A stretch of DNA of 11,892 nucleotides, from positions 1 to 11,892 of the forward strand of contig CAYZJK010000027.1 in the NCBI GenBank assembly GCA_964479125.1, read 5' to 3'. The position numbers and the translations under genes were made by a program. The notes beneath the pieces are model-generated. The model had not been told where the DNA came from, did not search any database, and saw nothing but the letters and a program-made list of their open reading frames with translations. This document shows, in pieces, positions 5,344 to 11,892 of this stretch (within the stretch, counting starts at the first letter, position 1; every line of letters begins with the position of its first letter). Source of the stretch: CAYZJK01 sp964479125. GTDB lineage: Bacteria; Patescibacteriota; Saccharimonadia; Saccharimonadales; Saccharimonadaceae.

Positions 5344-6470
5344 TATGGATTCCTTTGATTGAGGGGCTTGACGGTAATCCAGGTCTTACCTCTTGGTAGG
5401 AGTAGCTCTTCGTTGGTGGTAGTTGATGTAAATGTGTACTGAGAGTTTTTATCTGCTTTGCGCCAGTTGGCTTCGTATTGAGTCCCCTTGTGCCAGATGG
5501 TAGCTGAGCCTGTGCCCGTAGTATGGAACTTAATTCTACTGCCACCGGCTGGGTACCAATCTTGGTTGAGGACGACGACTACTTCAGCGGTGATTTGTCC
5601 TTTTTCGCGATCGGTGTGAGGTTGGCCTGCTTGGCTACGGTTGTAGTGTCCAGTGTTCGGGTCGTAGTGCCAATGGCTGTCGTATGTTGGACCGCTAACG
5701 TGGACATTAAACTCAGCGCTTGGAGTGGCTGTAGTAGCTTCAGCTGGAATCTCGTCACCGCGAGGTTGAGGCTGGGGGTTTGAGCTGGTGTAGCCCTTAG
5801 CTTCATTCATGGCTGCGATATTAGTGGAGTTGGTATAAACGTTATGCGGTGCATAGCGATCAGTGCTGCGCCAGTATGATCCGCCGTTAAAGAACTGGTC
5901 TAGGTCGCGGTATTGGCCATTTCTGATCTCGTCTAAAGCCTCTTTGCTACCACCGACGTGTAGAACGCTAGCTTCATATGGCGCTAACCAGTCAATAAAA
6001 GATGGCCTAAGTGATCTAACCGGTCCAATTAGTTCAGGTTGATTTTGTTGGTAGAAGGCTAAGAATCTGGTAATGCCGGCTTCAGTTGTAGCTTCATATA
6101 CTAGTTCAGCTTCTTGTAAGCCAGACTGTGGCCGGGCGGCTGGTGTGTTTTCTAGAATAACCGCGTTAATCGGTTTAGTGGTGTCGGCTTCAGTTGGTAC
6201 TTCAACGCCAGTTAATGGAGAGTAGTATTTAACTGGTTCTACTTCTTCAACTTCTTCTTTCTTTTCTTCTTTGACTGGTTCAGGCTCTGGCTCTGGCTGG
6301 TTTAAAAATACAAAGAAAAAGACTGCATAGCCAATAGTTAGGATAAGTAGGATTGTAACTGGAATAGTTGCCTTTTTATGCTTCAAGTACCAAGCCGCAA
6401 AAGCGTTTTGCTTACGTACGCCGGCGTAAGGATTTAGGTCGTCTGATGTTGGTTTTTTACGGTTGAACAT
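5343..6470 (-). CDS. Membrane-anchored DUF3048 (YerB-like) protein
   Basis: A 375-residue protein from ATG 6470, with a cytoplasmic N-terminus, one membrane helix (~35-56) and a Glu/Pro-rich spacer (58-80), followed by an outside domain. It matches DUF3048, the family of B. subtilis lipoprotein YerB, with hallmarks 'SPLTG' (84-88), 'ARPQSGLQEAELVYEATTE' (112-130), 'ITRFLAFY', 'IGPVRSLRPSFIDW', 'RYAPHNVYT' (205-213) and, in the C-terminal half, 'HTDREKGQITAEVVVVLNQD' and 'LLLPRGKTWITVKPL'. Length is normal, but the anchor is a transmembrane helix rather than a lipobox. The family's biochemical role is not established. A GTG at 6491 would add seven residues, but an extended -10 (TGATATACT) overlaps that region, so ATG 6470 is preferred. 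It is the first gene of the operon with the histidine kinase and response regulator. Confidence 0.85.
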   Translation of the reverse strand: MFNRKKPTSDDLNPYAGVRKQNAFAAWYLKHKKATIPVTILLILTIGYAVFFFVFLNQPEPEPEPVKEEKKEEVEEVEPVKYYSPLTGVEVPTEADTTKPINAVILENTPAARPQSGLQEAELVYEATTEAGITRFLAFYQQNQPELIGPVRSLRPSFIDWLAPYEASVLHVGGSKEALDEIRNGQYRDLDQFFNGGSYWRSTDRYAPHNVYTNSTNIAAMNEAKGYTSSNPQPQPRGDEIPAEATTATPSAEFNVHVSGPTYDSHWHYDPNTGHYNRSQAGQPHTDREKGQITAEVVVVLNQDWYPAGGSRIKFHTTGTGSATIWHKGTQYEANWRKADKNSQYTFTSTTTNEELLLPRGKTWITVKPLNQRNP

Positions 6471-6481
6471 GCTTACGTATA

Positions 6482-6490
6482 AGTATATCA
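6482..6490 (-). promoter_or_regulatory. Extended -10 promoter of the DUF3048-kinase-regulator operon
   Basis: The minus strand reads TGATATACT (6490-6482), an extended -10 element. It lies 11 nt before ATG 6470, giving an expected 5' leader of about 4-5 nt, and no Shine-Dalgarno is present. No clear -35 box is visible, in keeping with an extended -10 promoter. Confidence 0.5.
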
Positions 6491-6497
6491 CGATACG

Positions 6498-6530
6498 AAA
6501 TACCAGCAGTGCTGGGCTGCTGGTATTTTA
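6498..6530. terminator. Terminator between the DUF4367-like gene and the DUF3048 operon
   Basis: AATACCAGCAG (6499-6509) pairs perfectly with CTGCTGGTATT (6517-6527) around a 7-nt loop, and A/T pairs extend the stem. The T-run on the + strand is TATTTTAATTTT. On the minus strand, the direction of the gene ending at 6548, the tail is a weaker TATTTCG. It insulates that gene from the promoter at 6482-6490. Confidence 0.7.
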
Positions 6531-6547
6531 ATTTTAAGAATCTAGAC

Positions 6548-7906
6548 TTAGACGCTAGTTGCGATTTTTCGAACTTCGTCTGGAGTTAGGCTCGTATCTC
6601 CATCGATTAGGTAAAGGATTCCCCCGCTCACCCATGCAGCGTCACCGCCGAAGTGGTAAACAGTAATACCCTTTTCTTTAGAGATGGTGTAGTCATCGCC
6701 TGAGGCTTCGCGAACATAGTTCTCTAGTAGAGTTGATGAGTTCCAGCTGCTGCGGCTTTCTCGTAGAGTGTACTCAGATCCGTCCTGGCGAGATACGAAG
6801 TTCATCTTCACCTCCCCGTCGGTGTAGGCAACTGGGCCACTAAGTCGGTAACCGTTTGGTTGATAGCCAGGATATGATGCATCAATTCCAGCTTGAGCTG
6901 CCGCGACACGGACTGAAATGTTAGGTACGTTTAAGTAGGTAACATAACCTGCGAATAGAGCTAGAGCTGCGAAGCCTGATGCGAAGCTAACGATACGCAT
7001 ACGCCTTTTAGAGGGTCGGTTCTTTAGCTTCTTGTGGCTAGACTTTGGTGCTTTTTCTAGTGTGTCATTAACGATTGCGTTCTTGAGAACACTTGAAGGC
7101 TGAGCTGGAGCGGCCTGTTGTTGGCGGCTAGCTTGCTTCTGTCGTTGTACTTGTTGAGCTCGCTCTGCAACTGGATGTGGCATAACACTCTCAGTGTTGA
7201 AAGACTTTGCTTTGTTCTGCTTAGGAATGTTATAGGTTGCGCTAGACTGAGCTGTCTGGCGAGTGCTGCTGCTTACAGGCTGGAGTACAGTTCGTTCCTG
7301 TAGGCTCCTGGCTTGAACAGTTTTAGCTTGAGCTGGTCGTTGACGCGGTGCGCTCATACCGTCAACTCGAGTAAGCTGACGATTCTTCTTGATAATAGAT
7401 TCGAGGGTTGGGTTGCTAAGTTTTTTAGCAGGTTGGTTTTGGGTAGAGGTAGGCTTAGTTGGTGTTACAGCTGGTGCTGGGATGTGTGCTTTAGTGACAG
7501 GCTTAATTGGAGCCGGAGCTGCTTTAGGTGTAGCTGGCTTAGGCGCAACTGAAGTCTTATTAACTACAGCTGTCTTTTCTGTCTTAGCTTCGGCTTTCTT
7601 CTGACTTAGAGCTCGCTCTAGGGCGGCCTCAGCTTCAGCGCCGATCTTTTCATAAGTTAGTTTTCGCTTAGCAAGTGGCTTTTTAGCAAACCGACTGTCG
7701 ATGCGCGCTGAAGTCTTCAGTGTGCTGTGAATGTTTGAAGATGTGGTTGCGACCCGGCGAGTAGCCCTTTTGGCTGTAGTTTTAGCCTTGGCAGCTTTAG
7801 CTTCTGAACGAAGTTCTTGACGAGACAGGTGTGTCACGCCAACTGGAAGACCTGTGCTGCGGTCGTATTCACGTCCATTAATGATTACTGTTTCTTTTTC
7901 ACCCAT
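6548..7906 (-). CDS. Membrane-anchored protein with C-terminal DUF4367-like domain
   Basis: A 452-residue protein. Residues 1-300 are low-complexity and strongly basic, rich in Ala, Lys, Pro, Gln and Thr (Ala/Pro/Lys block ~115-160, Gln-rich 250-268), and should be disordered and cytoplasmic. One membrane helix at ~304-325 follows a K-R-R-M-R stop-transfer patch. The extracytoplasmic C-terminus (~335-452) starts 'AGIDASYPGYQPNGYRLSGP' and ends with a short strand-rich section ('GGDAAWVSGGILYLIDGD') and 'DEVRKIATSV', which resembles DUF4367 of anchored or sporulation-associated proteins. Function is unknown; the N-terminal part could bind nucleic acid or other acidic partners because of its charge, which is inference. 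The start has AGGGGG 5 nt before the ATG. It is divergent from the PEGA gene, with a shared 149-bp promoter region. Confidence 0.75.
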   Translation of the reverse strand: MGEKETVIINGREYDRSTGLPVGVTHLSRQELRSEAKAAKAKTTAKRATRRVATTSSNIHSTLKTSARIDSRFAKKPLAKRKLTYEKIGAEAEAALERALSQKKAEAKTEKTAVVNKTSVAPKPATPKAAPAPIKPVTKAHIPAPAVTPTKPTSTQNQPAKKLSNPTLESIIKKNRQLTRVDGMSAPRQRPAQAKTVQARSLQERTVLQPVSSSTRQTAQSSATYNIPKQNKAKSFNTESVMPHPVAERAQQVQRQKQASRQQQAAPAQPSSVLKNAIVNDTLEKAPKSSHKKLKNRPSKRRMRIVSFASGFAALALFAGYVTYLNVPNISVRVAAAQAGIDASYPGYQPNGYRLSGPVAYTDGEVKMNFVSRQDGSEYTLRESRSSWNSSTLLENYVREASGDDYTISKEKGITVYHFGGDAAWVSGGILYLIDGDTSLTPDEVRKIATSV

Positions 7907-7922
7907 GTATACCCCCTAAAAT

Positions 7923-7956
7923 AATATACCCTTCTACGTAGTACCCTCTGCGTAGT
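7923..7956. promoter_or_regulatory. Promoter with adjacent tandem direct repeat
   Basis: For the minus-strand gene, TATATT (7928-7923) is a -10 candidate 16 nt before the ATG. Abutting it are two head-to-tail copies of one motif, ACCCTTCTACGTAGT (7928-7942) and ACCCTCTGCGTAGT (7943-7956), in the -35 region. Their position suggests an activator or repressor site for one or both divergent genes. No regulator can be named. Confidence 0.4.
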
Positions 7957-8037
7957 CGTTAGTACATATGATACCAGTTTGAAGCATCTTTGCAATATTA
8001 TTCTCGTGGCTAGATAGTGTCTTAACGTGAAGTTTAG

Positions 8038-8043
8038 TATAAT
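8038..8043 (+). promoter_or_regulatory. -10 box of the PEGA-domain gene
   Basis: A consensus TATAAT lies 12 nt before ATG 8056, so the expected leader is about 6 nt. No good -35 box at the right spacing and no proper Shine-Dalgarno (only a weak AGG) are visible. Confidence 0.5.
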
Positions 8044-8055
8044 GGATAGGTATTA

Positions 8056-9534
8056 ATGGAATACTCAAGTAAATCTTCAAAAAAGTATTATTGGAAGAAG
8101 TTCTTTTTTCTAATTATCACTTGGATTATTGTAGCGATTGGTGTTGGCCTGCTTAGCGCCTGGATGATGGGCTATAGTTTCAATCGAGAGATGGGATCGA
8201 TTGAACAAGGCGGTATCCTTCAGATCGGCAGCCGCCCAACTGACGCTACCGTATCAATTAACGGCCGAACTCAAATTAGGACCACTAACTTTAAGTATGT
8301 CGGACTAGCTGGCGAGTATGCCCTAGAGTTAACACGAGACAACTATCGTCCTTGGCAGAAAACCGTACCAGTCTTGCCTGGTCGAATTACTTGGGCAACT
8401 TATGCTAGGTTAATTCCTGAAAAGATTGAACCTGAGGATGTACTTAGTCTGCCTGATACTTTAGTTGGCGCATTACCGTCTGGTAGCGGTCAGTATTATG
8501 CGATGTTGTTCAATGAAGAAAACAAACCTTCAATGTCGATCGTACAGATTGATGGCGAGGAGGTTAATGAAGTTGAAAAAGAGATTCCTGAATCGATTCT
8601 AAGTACTGGATCTGAAGGGTCAGTACATCAATATGAAATGATTTCTTGGAGTGGCGATGAAAGGCAGATTCTTGTTAAGCATACCTATGATGACGATGTA
8701 GAGTGGATTATTGTTGATCGACGAAATCCTGAGAATTCCACCAACCTATCTACTCTATTAGGCTTAAGAAATATTGAAGATGTTACTTTTGCTAATAATG
8801 ATGGCTCAACCCTTTACGGCGTAGTTGATGGCGGACTAAGGCTACTTAACGCCGATCGTGGCAGTATTAGCCGGCCGCACGTTAATAATGTAGATAGTTA
8901 CGGCTCAGCTGGTTCAGGCTATATTACCTACGTCACTAAGCCGAACGAAGAAGGTATTCAGGAGATCGGCTATACTAAGACTTCATTTGATGAGGCGGTG
9001 GTGCTTCAGTCAATCGAAGCTGCGCCGGGTAGTACCGTACTAATTGATATCGCTAAGTATTATGACAACTGGTATGTGCTAGTTGGTCAGGGTCGAAACG
9101 CTACTCTATATAGCATTCCTCGCCTACCTGACGACCCTAGGGGTTCTATCGCTCTAACGACTGTTGCTGAGATGAACTTAACCCATCAGTTAACTGATGT
9201 ACGGTTCGCTGCTTCTGGTCAGCTGGCTATCATCGAAGATGGTTATTCATTCTCAACTTATAACCTAGAGATTAAGCAGCTCAACTCAACTACGCTTGAG
9301 GGTGATGTTGATGAGCCTCGGATCATTAGACATCTAGACAGTCATCTACTTTGGACTGACGATGGTAATGATACACTTAGGACTTATGAGTTCGATGGCG
9401 CTAACCAGAATAATATTATGCCAGCTATAGTTGAGTTTGATGCAGTGTTTAGTCCTTCAGCTAAGTATCTATACACTATCCGTGAAGCCGAAGAGGGCTA
9501 CGAGCTAACTAGAGCACAGTTCCTGAATCTATAG
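8056..9534 (+). CDS. Membrane-anchored PEGA-domain protein with beta-propeller-like region
   Basis: A 492-residue protein with a Lys-rich N-terminus, one membrane helix (~16-38) and the rest outside. Residues ~53-121 form a PEGA domain: 'LQIGSRPTDATVSINGRTQI' opening, 'GEYALELTRDNYRPWQKTV' and 'PGRITWATYARLIP' closing, the usual order for this small beta-sandwich. The remaining ~370 residues are strand-rich with recurring aromatic/acidic turns ('YEMISWSGDERQILVKHTYD', 'VTFANNDGSTLYGVVDGGLR', 'HLLWTDDGNDTLRTYEFDG', 'FDAVFSPSAKYLYTI'), like TolB/WD-type propeller blades. PEGA proteins act at the cell surface, probably in binding envelope polymers or proteins. The specific ligand is unknown. It is transcribed from its own promoter, ends in TAG, and is followed by a strong terminator. 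Confidence 0.85.
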   Translation: MEYSSKSSKKYYWKKFFFLIITWIIVAIGVGLLSAWMMGYSFNREMGSIEQGGILQIGSRPTDATVSINGRTQIRTTNFKYVGLAGEYALELTRDNYRPWQKTVPVLPGRITWATYARLIPEKIEPEDVLSLPDTLVGALPSGSGQYYAMLFNEENKPSMSIVQIDGEEVNEVEKEIPESILSTGSEGSVHQYEMISWSGDERQILVKHTYDDDVEWIIVDRRNPENSTNLSTLLGLRNIEDVTFANNDGSTLYGVVDGGLRLLNADRGSISRPHVNNVDSYGSAGSGYITYVTKPNEEGIQEIGYTKTSFDEAVVLQSIEAAPGSTVLIDIAKYYDNWYVLVGQGRNATLYSIPRLPDDPRGSIALTTVAEMNLTHQLTDVRFAASGQLAIIEDGYSFSTYNLEIKQLNSTTLEGDVDEPRIIRHLDSHLLWTDDGNDTLRTYEFDGANQNNIMPAIVEFDAVFSPSAKYLYTIREAEEGYELTRAQFLNL

Positions 9535-9612
9535 GATTCAATTGATCTAGATACCCCTCTTCTTAATTGTTGAGATAATGTCGCCTATATAAAGTTGACA
9601 TTAACGAATAGT

Positions 9613-9650
9613 AAAATAACACCCCTAGAGTACAGGGTGTTATTTTATTT
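9613..9650. terminator. Bidirectional terminator between PEGA and sortase genes
   Basis: AAAATAACACCC (9613-9624) pairs perfectly with GGGTGTTATTTT (9635-9646) around a 10-nt loop. T-rich tails occur on both strands (TATTTTATTT on +, TTTTACTATT on -), which suits the convergent genes on either side. The rest of the 247-bp gap shows no gene. Confidence 0.8.
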
Positions 9651-9781
9651 GGGCTAGTCTTTGTTGGTTGTATGGACTGTTGCTAGCCACTTCGCATGAT
9701 GTGTGGAGGATATTATTCTAGCTGCATTAAGCATTCAGGCTCTCTCTGATAGGCTTAGTTAGTTGTAGTAGAGTTTCGGAC

Positions 9782-11119
9782 CTATCGTCGACCGAATAGG
9801 CGCTCTAGAGAGGTAGGAGATGTGCCAGTCATAGCTGAACTACTCACCTGCTCTTCTGGCATGTCGGCCTGACGTTCAGCATCAGTTGGACTTGGGCTGA
9901 TTTGCTCTGCATAAACCAGGAAGCGCTTTTCAGCTGTACCTAGAGGTGTGCAGGTAATAAGTGTGATAATTGGCTTGTCGCCGTCATATTTAAGCGCCTG
10001 GATGTCGGTTGGCTCTACGGTCCTTGTTTCAAAAACCTTGTACGAATAGCGTACAGAGTTGTAGTTGATATAGATAACATCACCCTCTCTGAGGCGCTCT
10101 AATTGAACGAAGATAAACTTATAGTCGCCTGAATCAATCCAGTCGCTACTTGAGTGGGCTGAGAAGACAGCATTACCAACTTGGCCTGGTAGTGCGGTAG
10201 CGCCTGGATACTTCACGTGAGCGATGCCATTACGCATAGCTTCTAGTTGCTCGGCATTTGATGGGCCGACATCGTAAACGGTTGGTGCGTCGACGTTAAT
10301 CTTAGGGATAATCATGCGTGGCTCTGGTCCAACTGGTACGGTTGAATTAGGGTCAATAATGACATTTTGAGGCTCAAGTGCACCTGGTGTCATATAAGCC
10401 TTTACGTTGGCGATTAATACCTGGTTGTATTGAAGTAAGCCGATTACCAATACGACAGCTAGGGCTGAGGCAATTGGGATGAAGTGACGACTCCTTCTAA
10501 CCTTCTTAGCTTCTGTCTGGGCCTTGCTGACAATTGACTGGCGTAGCTCAGACAAAGCTTCGTTTTGTGTGAAGACAGTTTTCTTTTCGTAGTTATCTGA
10601 AGCAATTTGAGTTTTAGTTGGCTGACTAGACGGCCCTGCCTTGGGTGCTTGCTCTTTTGCGACCTGTTCGCGAACAGCAGCCAGTTTATGTTCAACTTCT
10701 TTAACGTAATACTGTTCGTAGTACTTCTGGTAGTAGTTCTGCCAGGCACTGTGGTAGCGCCTCCATTGAGCCGCATCCTCAGGCGAAAGTTCAGGTACAT
10801 TGCGCTGACGATCGTATGGATTGACGTTCTCTGGCTGGTAGTTAGCCTGGTTAGGCTGCTGGCGAACCTCTTCGGTAGTAGCCTTTTCTTTTACGGTCGG
10901 ACGAGAGGTCTCGAGCGGCTTAGTCTCGCCAGTTGGAGTAGCAGGAGTATGAATAACCTGTTGATTAGATTGCCCACCATAGATCGAATCTAGTTCACCA
11001 CGAACAACGCGTAAGGTAGCCTCACGCTGTTTCTGTGGTGTCGGCTGCCTAGTAGGCTGATATTCTCTTTCTGGTAGCCTAAACGTCGAACTAGTTTGTG
11101 GGCGAGGTTTGTTATCCAT
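9782..11119 (-). CDS. Sortase with long disordered N-terminal extension
   Basis: A 445-residue cysteine transpeptidase. The catalytic domain (~265-408) has His322 in 'AVFSAHSSSDW', Cys390 in 'IITLITCTPLG' (the TLxTC motif) and Arg399 in 'AEKRFLVYAE', the complete triad. One membrane helix (~212-231) precedes it. The first 210 residues are unusual for a sortase: Pro/Gln/Thr-rich, with a Tyr-rich stretch at 120-138, and presumably cytoplasmic. A hydrophilic tail of about 37 residues follows the catalytic domain. Sortases join surface proteins carrying an LPxTG-type signal to the cell wall or to each other. I see no such signal in the proteins of this window, so its substrates lie elsewhere. The start ATG has no Shine-Dalgarno; TAGAAT lies 12 nt upstream. 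The subclass cannot be fixed by eye. Confidence 0.9.
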   Translation of the reverse strand: MDNKPRPQTSSTFRLPEREYQPTRQPTPQKQREATLRVVRGELDSIYGGQSNQQVIHTPATPTGETKPLETSRPTVKEKATTEEVRQQPNQANYQPENVNPYDRQRNVPELSPEDAAQWRRYHSAWQNYYQKYYEQYYVKEVEHKLAAVREQVAKEQAPKAGPSSQPTKTQIASDNYEKKTVFTQNEALSELRQSIVSKAQTEAKKVRRSRHFIPIASALAVVLVIGLLQYNQVLIANVKAYMTPGALEPQNVIIDPNSTVPVGPEPRMIIPKINVDAPTVYDVGPSNAEQLEAMRNGIAHVKYPGATALPGQVGNAVFSAHSSSDWIDSGDYKFIFVQLERLREGDVIYINYNSVRYSYKVFETRTVEPTDIQALKYDGDKPIITLITCTPLGTAEKRFLVYAEQISPSPTDAERQADMPEEQVSSSAMTGTSPTSLERLFGRR

Positions 11120-11131
11120 ATAAGTCTACGT

Positions 11132-11137
11132 ATTCTA
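11132..11137 (-). promoter_or_regulatory. -10 box candidate of the sortase gene
   Basis: The minus strand reads TAGAAT (11137-11132), one mismatch from TATAAT, 12 nt before the ATG, with no Shine-Dalgarno and no clear -35 box. The 93-bp gap between the HD gene and the sortase gene fits a separate promoter. Confidence 0.35.
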
Positions 11138-11212
11138 TATATTCCAGTATACCTTAAACCACTAGCTTACCAAAGTGCTTATGCTTGACCGTCGCGATGA
11201 ATAGTGGTCGCG

Positions 11213-11794
11213 CTAGAGGGTCTTTAGGCGCTCGACGTAGACCTGGTATTGTTCGAGAAGCGATGACGGTTCGAGGTGTTTTCTAAACACGTCCTCAAGG
11301 CTTGTATACCACCAGATTTGATCTGCCTTACTCTTGGTAGTGAATCTTTCCCAGACCTTATCCCCTATCCGGTCGTAGTCTAGGAGAGTAGAGAATAGAT
11401 TATGAGTTTTATCACCTAGGGAAACTAACATGGCACTAGTAGACTGGCTTTCAACTAGGCGCTTGATGTAGTCTTCGTTCGACTCCCTCCAGTCGTCAAT
11501 ATCCGGATCTTTAGAGACCGATTTGATGATATAGAGAACGTTCTCGCCGAAGGTAAAACGAATGTCTTCTTCGCTAATAATACTTGAGTCTAAGTCTTCA
11601 AGTGTGTCATGTAGGAGAGCTGCAATTAAAGTATCTTCGTCATCGGTTATGTTAGTAAGAAGTGACATGACAGCAAAGGGATGCATGATATACGGGATGC
11701 GAAGCTCGCCCTTTCGATAATGGTTAGCTTTGTCATGTGAGTATGATGCAAGTCTTAGTGCTTGATCTAGTCTAGGTGTGAGATTAAATGCCAT
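11213..11794 (-). CDS. Small RelA/SpoT-type HD-domain hydrolase
   Basis: The 193 residues form a single HD domain of the (p)ppGpp hydrolase type (SpoT N-terminal/MESH1-like). Visible are 'ASYSHDKANHYRKGE' (His20; usual pattern H-x-x-x-x-R-K), 'PYIMHPFAVMSLL' (His38), 'LIAALLHDTLED' (His62, Asp63, with Glu66-Asp67) and 'LVSLGDKTHNL' (Asp128), the four metal- and substrate-site blocks in order. No synthetase, TGS or ACT domain follows, so it should only hydrolyse: a small alarmone hydrolase or a related nucleotide phosphohydrolase. Substrate is inferred from family. The ATG at 11794 has TATAAT 6 nt before it and no Shine-Dalgarno, so the mRNA is probably leaderless. The sortase gene follows 93 bp downstream on the same strand, from a possible promoter of its own. 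Confidence 0.85.
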   Translation of the reverse strand: MAFNLTPRLDQALRLASYSHDKANHYRKGELRIPYIMHPFAVMSLLTNITDDEDTLIAALLHDTLEDLDSSIISEEDIRFTFGENVLYIIKSVSKDPDIDDWRESNEDYIKRLVESQSTSAMLVSLGDKTHNLFSTLLDYDRIGDKVWERFTTKSKADQIWWYTSLEDVFRKHLEPSSLLEQYQVYVERLKTL

Positions 11795-11800
11795 ATCTTT

Positions 11801-11806
11801 ATTATA
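11801..11806 (-). promoter_or_regulatory. -10 box of the HD hydrolase gene (leaderless)
   Basis: The minus strand reads TATAAT (11806-11801) ending 6 nt before the start ATG, preceded by TGTGAC. Transcription would start on or next to the A of the ATG. No good -35 box is visible. Confidence 0.55.
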
Positions 11807-11892
11807 GTCACACTTCTGCCCAGTAGATAGGGCTCACGAGATTCTAGATGTAGCTCGCCCACTCCCCTAGTGTGTGTAGCCAGCGCTGACTT

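Noticed and set aside
5324..5806. Two minus-strand frames (5324-5545 and 5579-5806) and a + frame (5523-5783) within the DUF3048 gene
   Set aside because: The DUF3048 reading frame shows family motifs throughout; these are shifted-frame shadows.
10459..10993. Frames overlapping the disordered part of the sortase gene on both strands
   Set aside because: Low-complexity Pro/Gln codons leave the other frames open; no start signals or domains.
11187..11212. Short dyad (CGCGA...TCGCG) after the HD gene as a terminator
   Set aside because: Only 5 bp of stem and no T-run on the minus strand.
71..11794. Recoding of TGA to glycine as in Absconditabacteria/Gracilibacteria
   Set aside because: Genes are complete under the standard code, conserved Gly positions use GGN, and no in-frame TGA interrupts them; avoidance of TGA as stop alone does not prove recoding.
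1..11892. CRISPR array, toxin-antitoxin pair or known defence island
   Set aside because: No regularly spaced repeats, no Cas, nuclease or restriction genes, and no toxin-like small gene pairs were seen on either strand.
11830..11892. Possible RNA structure at the right edge (GGGCTCACGAG facing AGCTCGCCC)
   Set aside because: The arms match only in short, offset blocks and the sequence is cut by the window end, so neither a tRNA nor a terminator can be supported.

Overview
The window most likely comes from a candidate phyla radiation bacterium of the Saccharibacteria (TM7) type. This rests on the combination of a membrane-anchored PEGA-domain protein, a DUF3048 (YerB-like) protein, a DUF4367-like anchored protein and a sortase with a very long disordered N-terminus, all in compact genes of moderate G+C. 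No rRNA or other phylogenetic marker is present, so the assignment is inferred from family content. The standard code is used; none of the 11 open frames other than the recombinase remnant ends in TGA.

Left part (1-1730), accessory: a 52-residue cysteine-rich microprotein gene (+) faces a coiled-coil protein of unknown function (-). Each has its own terminator. Upstream of the coiled-coil gene is a perfect 9-2-9 palindrome of TetR-operator style, followed by a 5'-truncated remnant of a zinc-dependent alcohol/formaldehyde dehydrogenase and a terminator.

1762-3400: a leaderless-looking gene (-) for an unrecognised protein made of three tandem repeats of about 86 residues. Next comes about 480 bp holding the 3' remnant of a serine site-specific recombinase that runs into the 3' end of a tRNA-Glu(CUC) gene on the other strand, the layout of an old integration. 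The tRNA terminator appears to be built from recombinase codons, and its promoter -35 box sits in the loop of the neighbouring terminator.

3393-6491 (-): an envelope/signalling operon of a DUF3048 protein, a histidine kinase (start overlapping the previous stop, TAATG) and a single-domain response regulator with no output domain. The kinase has almost no extracytoplasmic loop.

6548-9534: two divergent genes for anchored proteins, a DUF4367-like protein with a long basic/Ala/Pro/Gln-rich cytoplasmic stretch (-) and a PEGA plus probable beta-propeller protein (+), share a 149-bp promoter region containing a tandem direct repeat.

9782-11794 (-): a sortase and, upstream of it, a small RelA/SpoT-type HD hydrolase that may degrade alarmones. 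A bidirectional terminator separates the sortase from the PEGA gene. Several genes have a -10 box only 6-12 nt before the ATG and no Shine-Dalgarno sequence, which points to leaderless or near-leaderless mRNAs, while operon-internal genes have good Shine-Dalgarno sequences.
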